The translations under genes were made by a program, and so were the position numbers. This document shows, one piece after another, positions 21,453 through 22,613 of a DNA stretch of 22,613 nt. The notes below the pieces were generated by a model that was not told the DNA's origin, searched no databases, and saw only the letters and a program-made list of their open reading frames with translations. Each line of letters opens with the position of its first letter. Position 1 is the first letter of the stretch. Source of the DNA: CAYGAG01 sp964347765 (GTDB lineage: Archaea > Thermoproteota > Bathyarchaeia > Bathyarchaeales > Bathycorpusculaceae); contig CAYGAG010000028.1 in the NCBI GenBank assembly GCA_964347765.1, positions 1-22,613 on the forward strand, written 5' to 3'.

Positions 21453-22613
21453 ATGAAGAAAATGGCGCTTGTAATGACCATTGTGGTCTTTTTAGCAATA
21501 TTCTCGACACTTGTACCGCTAGTAGAAGTTCAGGGAACTATAGGAATCCTTGAAGGCTGGATGCGGGGGGAGTATGACTTGGCTGGAACAAGGTACTATC
21601 CCTATCCATCAAAGTACCATATCCCGGACAAGCCTTTCGAGTTGCTATGGACTTCTCCTCGTGAAGGGAAGAATCTGCGTGTTTTGACGGGTGACGTGAA
21701 TGGTGACGGCGAATTAGAAGTCGTTAAGGTCTCCTCTCCCAATCTTACAGTAATCAGCGGTGATGGTACTGAGCTGTGGACAGAAACGATACCTGGTGAA
21801 GATAGCTACTATGGAACCGGATGGCTCAATCTGAATATGTTGGAAGACGTAACAGGAGACGGCGTACCTGAAATATTTGTCCAAAGAAAGGTAAGTCACA
21901 CCATACAACACATATACGTGTATGACGGTAACCAAAATCGAATCAAGACCCTTAGTAGAACTGTGGGCTATGACGGCGGCATGGGGGCAGGCGCAGTATT
22001 CGACGTTGATAAAGACGGAGACAAGGAAATCTTTTGCAGCATCGGAAGCAATTATGCGGGCAACCCCCGGGGTTCATGTCTTTTCGACTACAACACAGGG
22101 GCTCAACTCTGGTATTACGCAGCTGGAAACCCGATAGGACGCAGCATTGCAGACTTGAACAATGATGGCATGTTGGAGATCACGAGCACCGCTTGGTTTA
22201 CAGTGCACAATGGAGCCTGGGGAAAAGGCAAAGGCACTGCCACCTACACAGATGATGATACTGTCTACGTGGTCGTGATAAACGAAAATGGAGATGAAAT
22301 CTTCACCAAGCAATTATATAGTGCACCACACCACACTCATGGAATGGTAATTGTAAAAATCGTTGACCTCGACAGAGACGGAACGAAAGAAGTCCTATTA
22401 CTCGCGCGATACTGGTGGACCCCCGATTACGCTGAGATCTTACTTCTGGATGCCAACGGTAATTCCCTAAAAAGCTACCAGGGTCCATACCATGGTGGAT
22501 GGAGCAGTCCAATTATAGTTGACATCAACAAGGATGAAAAAGACGAAGTTATTGTCAGAGACACCGATGGTAATCTCCTGGTCTTAGATTACAATCTGAA
22601 CGTTATAGATAGT
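21453..22613 (+). CDS. Secreted FG-GAP/VCBS repeat protein, 3' end beyond the window (387 codons seen)
   Basis: The frame from ATG 21453 is open to the last base of the window. Residues 1-28 are a signal peptide (KKMALVMTIVVFLAIFSTLV). At least six calcium-loop repeats follow at intervals of about 50-80 residues: TGDVNGDGELEVV, DVTGDGVPEIFV, DVDKDGDKEIFC, DLNNDGMLEIT, DLDRDGTKEVLLL and DINKDEKDEVIV. These are the DxDxDG loops of FG-GAP/VCBS beta-propellers, as in integrin alpha chains and many secreted or surface proteins for adhesion or polysaccharide binding. Its own TATA box lies upstream. No catalytic domain is visible in the part present; one could follow outside the window. Confidence 0.88.
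   Translation, partial: MKKMALVMTIVVFLAIFSTLVPLVEVQGTIGILEGWMRGEYDLAGTRYYPYPSKYHIPDKPFELLWTSPREGKNLRVLTGDVNGDGELEVVKVSSPNLTVISGDGTELWTETIPGEDSYYGTGWLNLNMLEDVTGDGVPEIFVQRKVSHTIQHIYVYDGNQNRIKTLSRTVGYDGGMGAGAVFDVDKDGDKEIFCSIGSNYAGNPRGSCLFDYNTGAQLWYYAAGNPIGRSIADLNNDGMLEITSTAWFTVHNGAWGKGKGTATYTDDDTVYVVVINENGDEIFTKQLYSAPHHTHGMVIVKIVDLDRDGTKEVLLLARYWWTPDYAEILLLDANGNSLKSYQGPYHGGWSSPIIVDINKDEKDEVIVRDTDGNLLVLDYNLNVIDS

Overview
The window looks archaeal. Genes are short and close together. Many starts have a TATA-like box about 25-40 bases upstream and no leader, while others have a Shine-Dalgarno (SD) sequence. The families present are common in archaea: bacterio-opsin-activator-type HTH (HTH_10), HTH_45-type winged helices, a winged helix paired with a ParA-like ATPase, DUF389, DUF2061, and secreted proteins ending in paired dockerin-like calcium loops. 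The mixture resembles mesophilic Bathyarchaeia (former MCG), but that placement is an inference from gene families; there is no rRNA here. A run of ten N at 14906-14915 shows this is a scaffolded draft or metagenome assembly, so single-base frameshifts may be assembly errors.

Layout. 1-3800: the tail of an unknown gene; a secreted two-domain fasciclin protein with an unfamiliar aromatic/basic tail; then a tight run of a small ORF, a 116-aa protein and a P-loop ATPase with a C-terminal winged helix. The ATPase is broken by one frameshift near 3026. 4000-6330: a small winged-helix regulator, a MazG-like pyrophosphohydrolase overlapping a 53-aa Cys-containing protein, an HTH_10 regulator, and a divergent small gene across a region with an 11-bp inverted repeat. 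6330-8420: small membrane proteins, a decayed HNH endonuclease gene and a small treble-clef protein. The HNH gene carries a 43-bp exact copy of part of the winged-helix gene at 4005-4286, and removing exactly those 43 bases rejoins the HNH frame. 8420-11750: a methyltransferase behind several palindromes, a 41-aa/DUF2061 pair, a DUF389 membrane protein, a 36-aa single-helix protein and a 60-aa helical protein. 11800-14400: an HTH_45 regulator, a winged-helix/ParA operon, a 39-aa four-cysteine protein and a MobA-like nucleotidyltransferase. 14400-17090: a large secreted protein (Leu/Ile/Val-type binding domain, beta-helix, probably CARDB, dockerin-like) split by the N gap. 17470-22613: a REC-PAS-PAS-PAS histidine kinase, a class-III aminotransferase of the glutamate-1-semialdehyde aminomutase type, and the start of a secreted FG-GAP/VCBS repeat protein.

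Most neighbours are unrelated in function and regulators are numerous. Themes are environmental sensing (kinase, HTH_10, several winged helices) and cell-surface or secreted proteins (fasciclin, beta-helix/dockerin, FG-GAP). Clear co-transcribed units, judged by ATGA overlaps, are 2529/2876, 4655/4978, 9943/9821 (minus) and 12335/12700. No tRNA, rRNA, CRISPR array or intact insertion sequence was seen. Alternating CG tracts (GCGCGC and longer) recur far more often than expected and mostly lie between genes.
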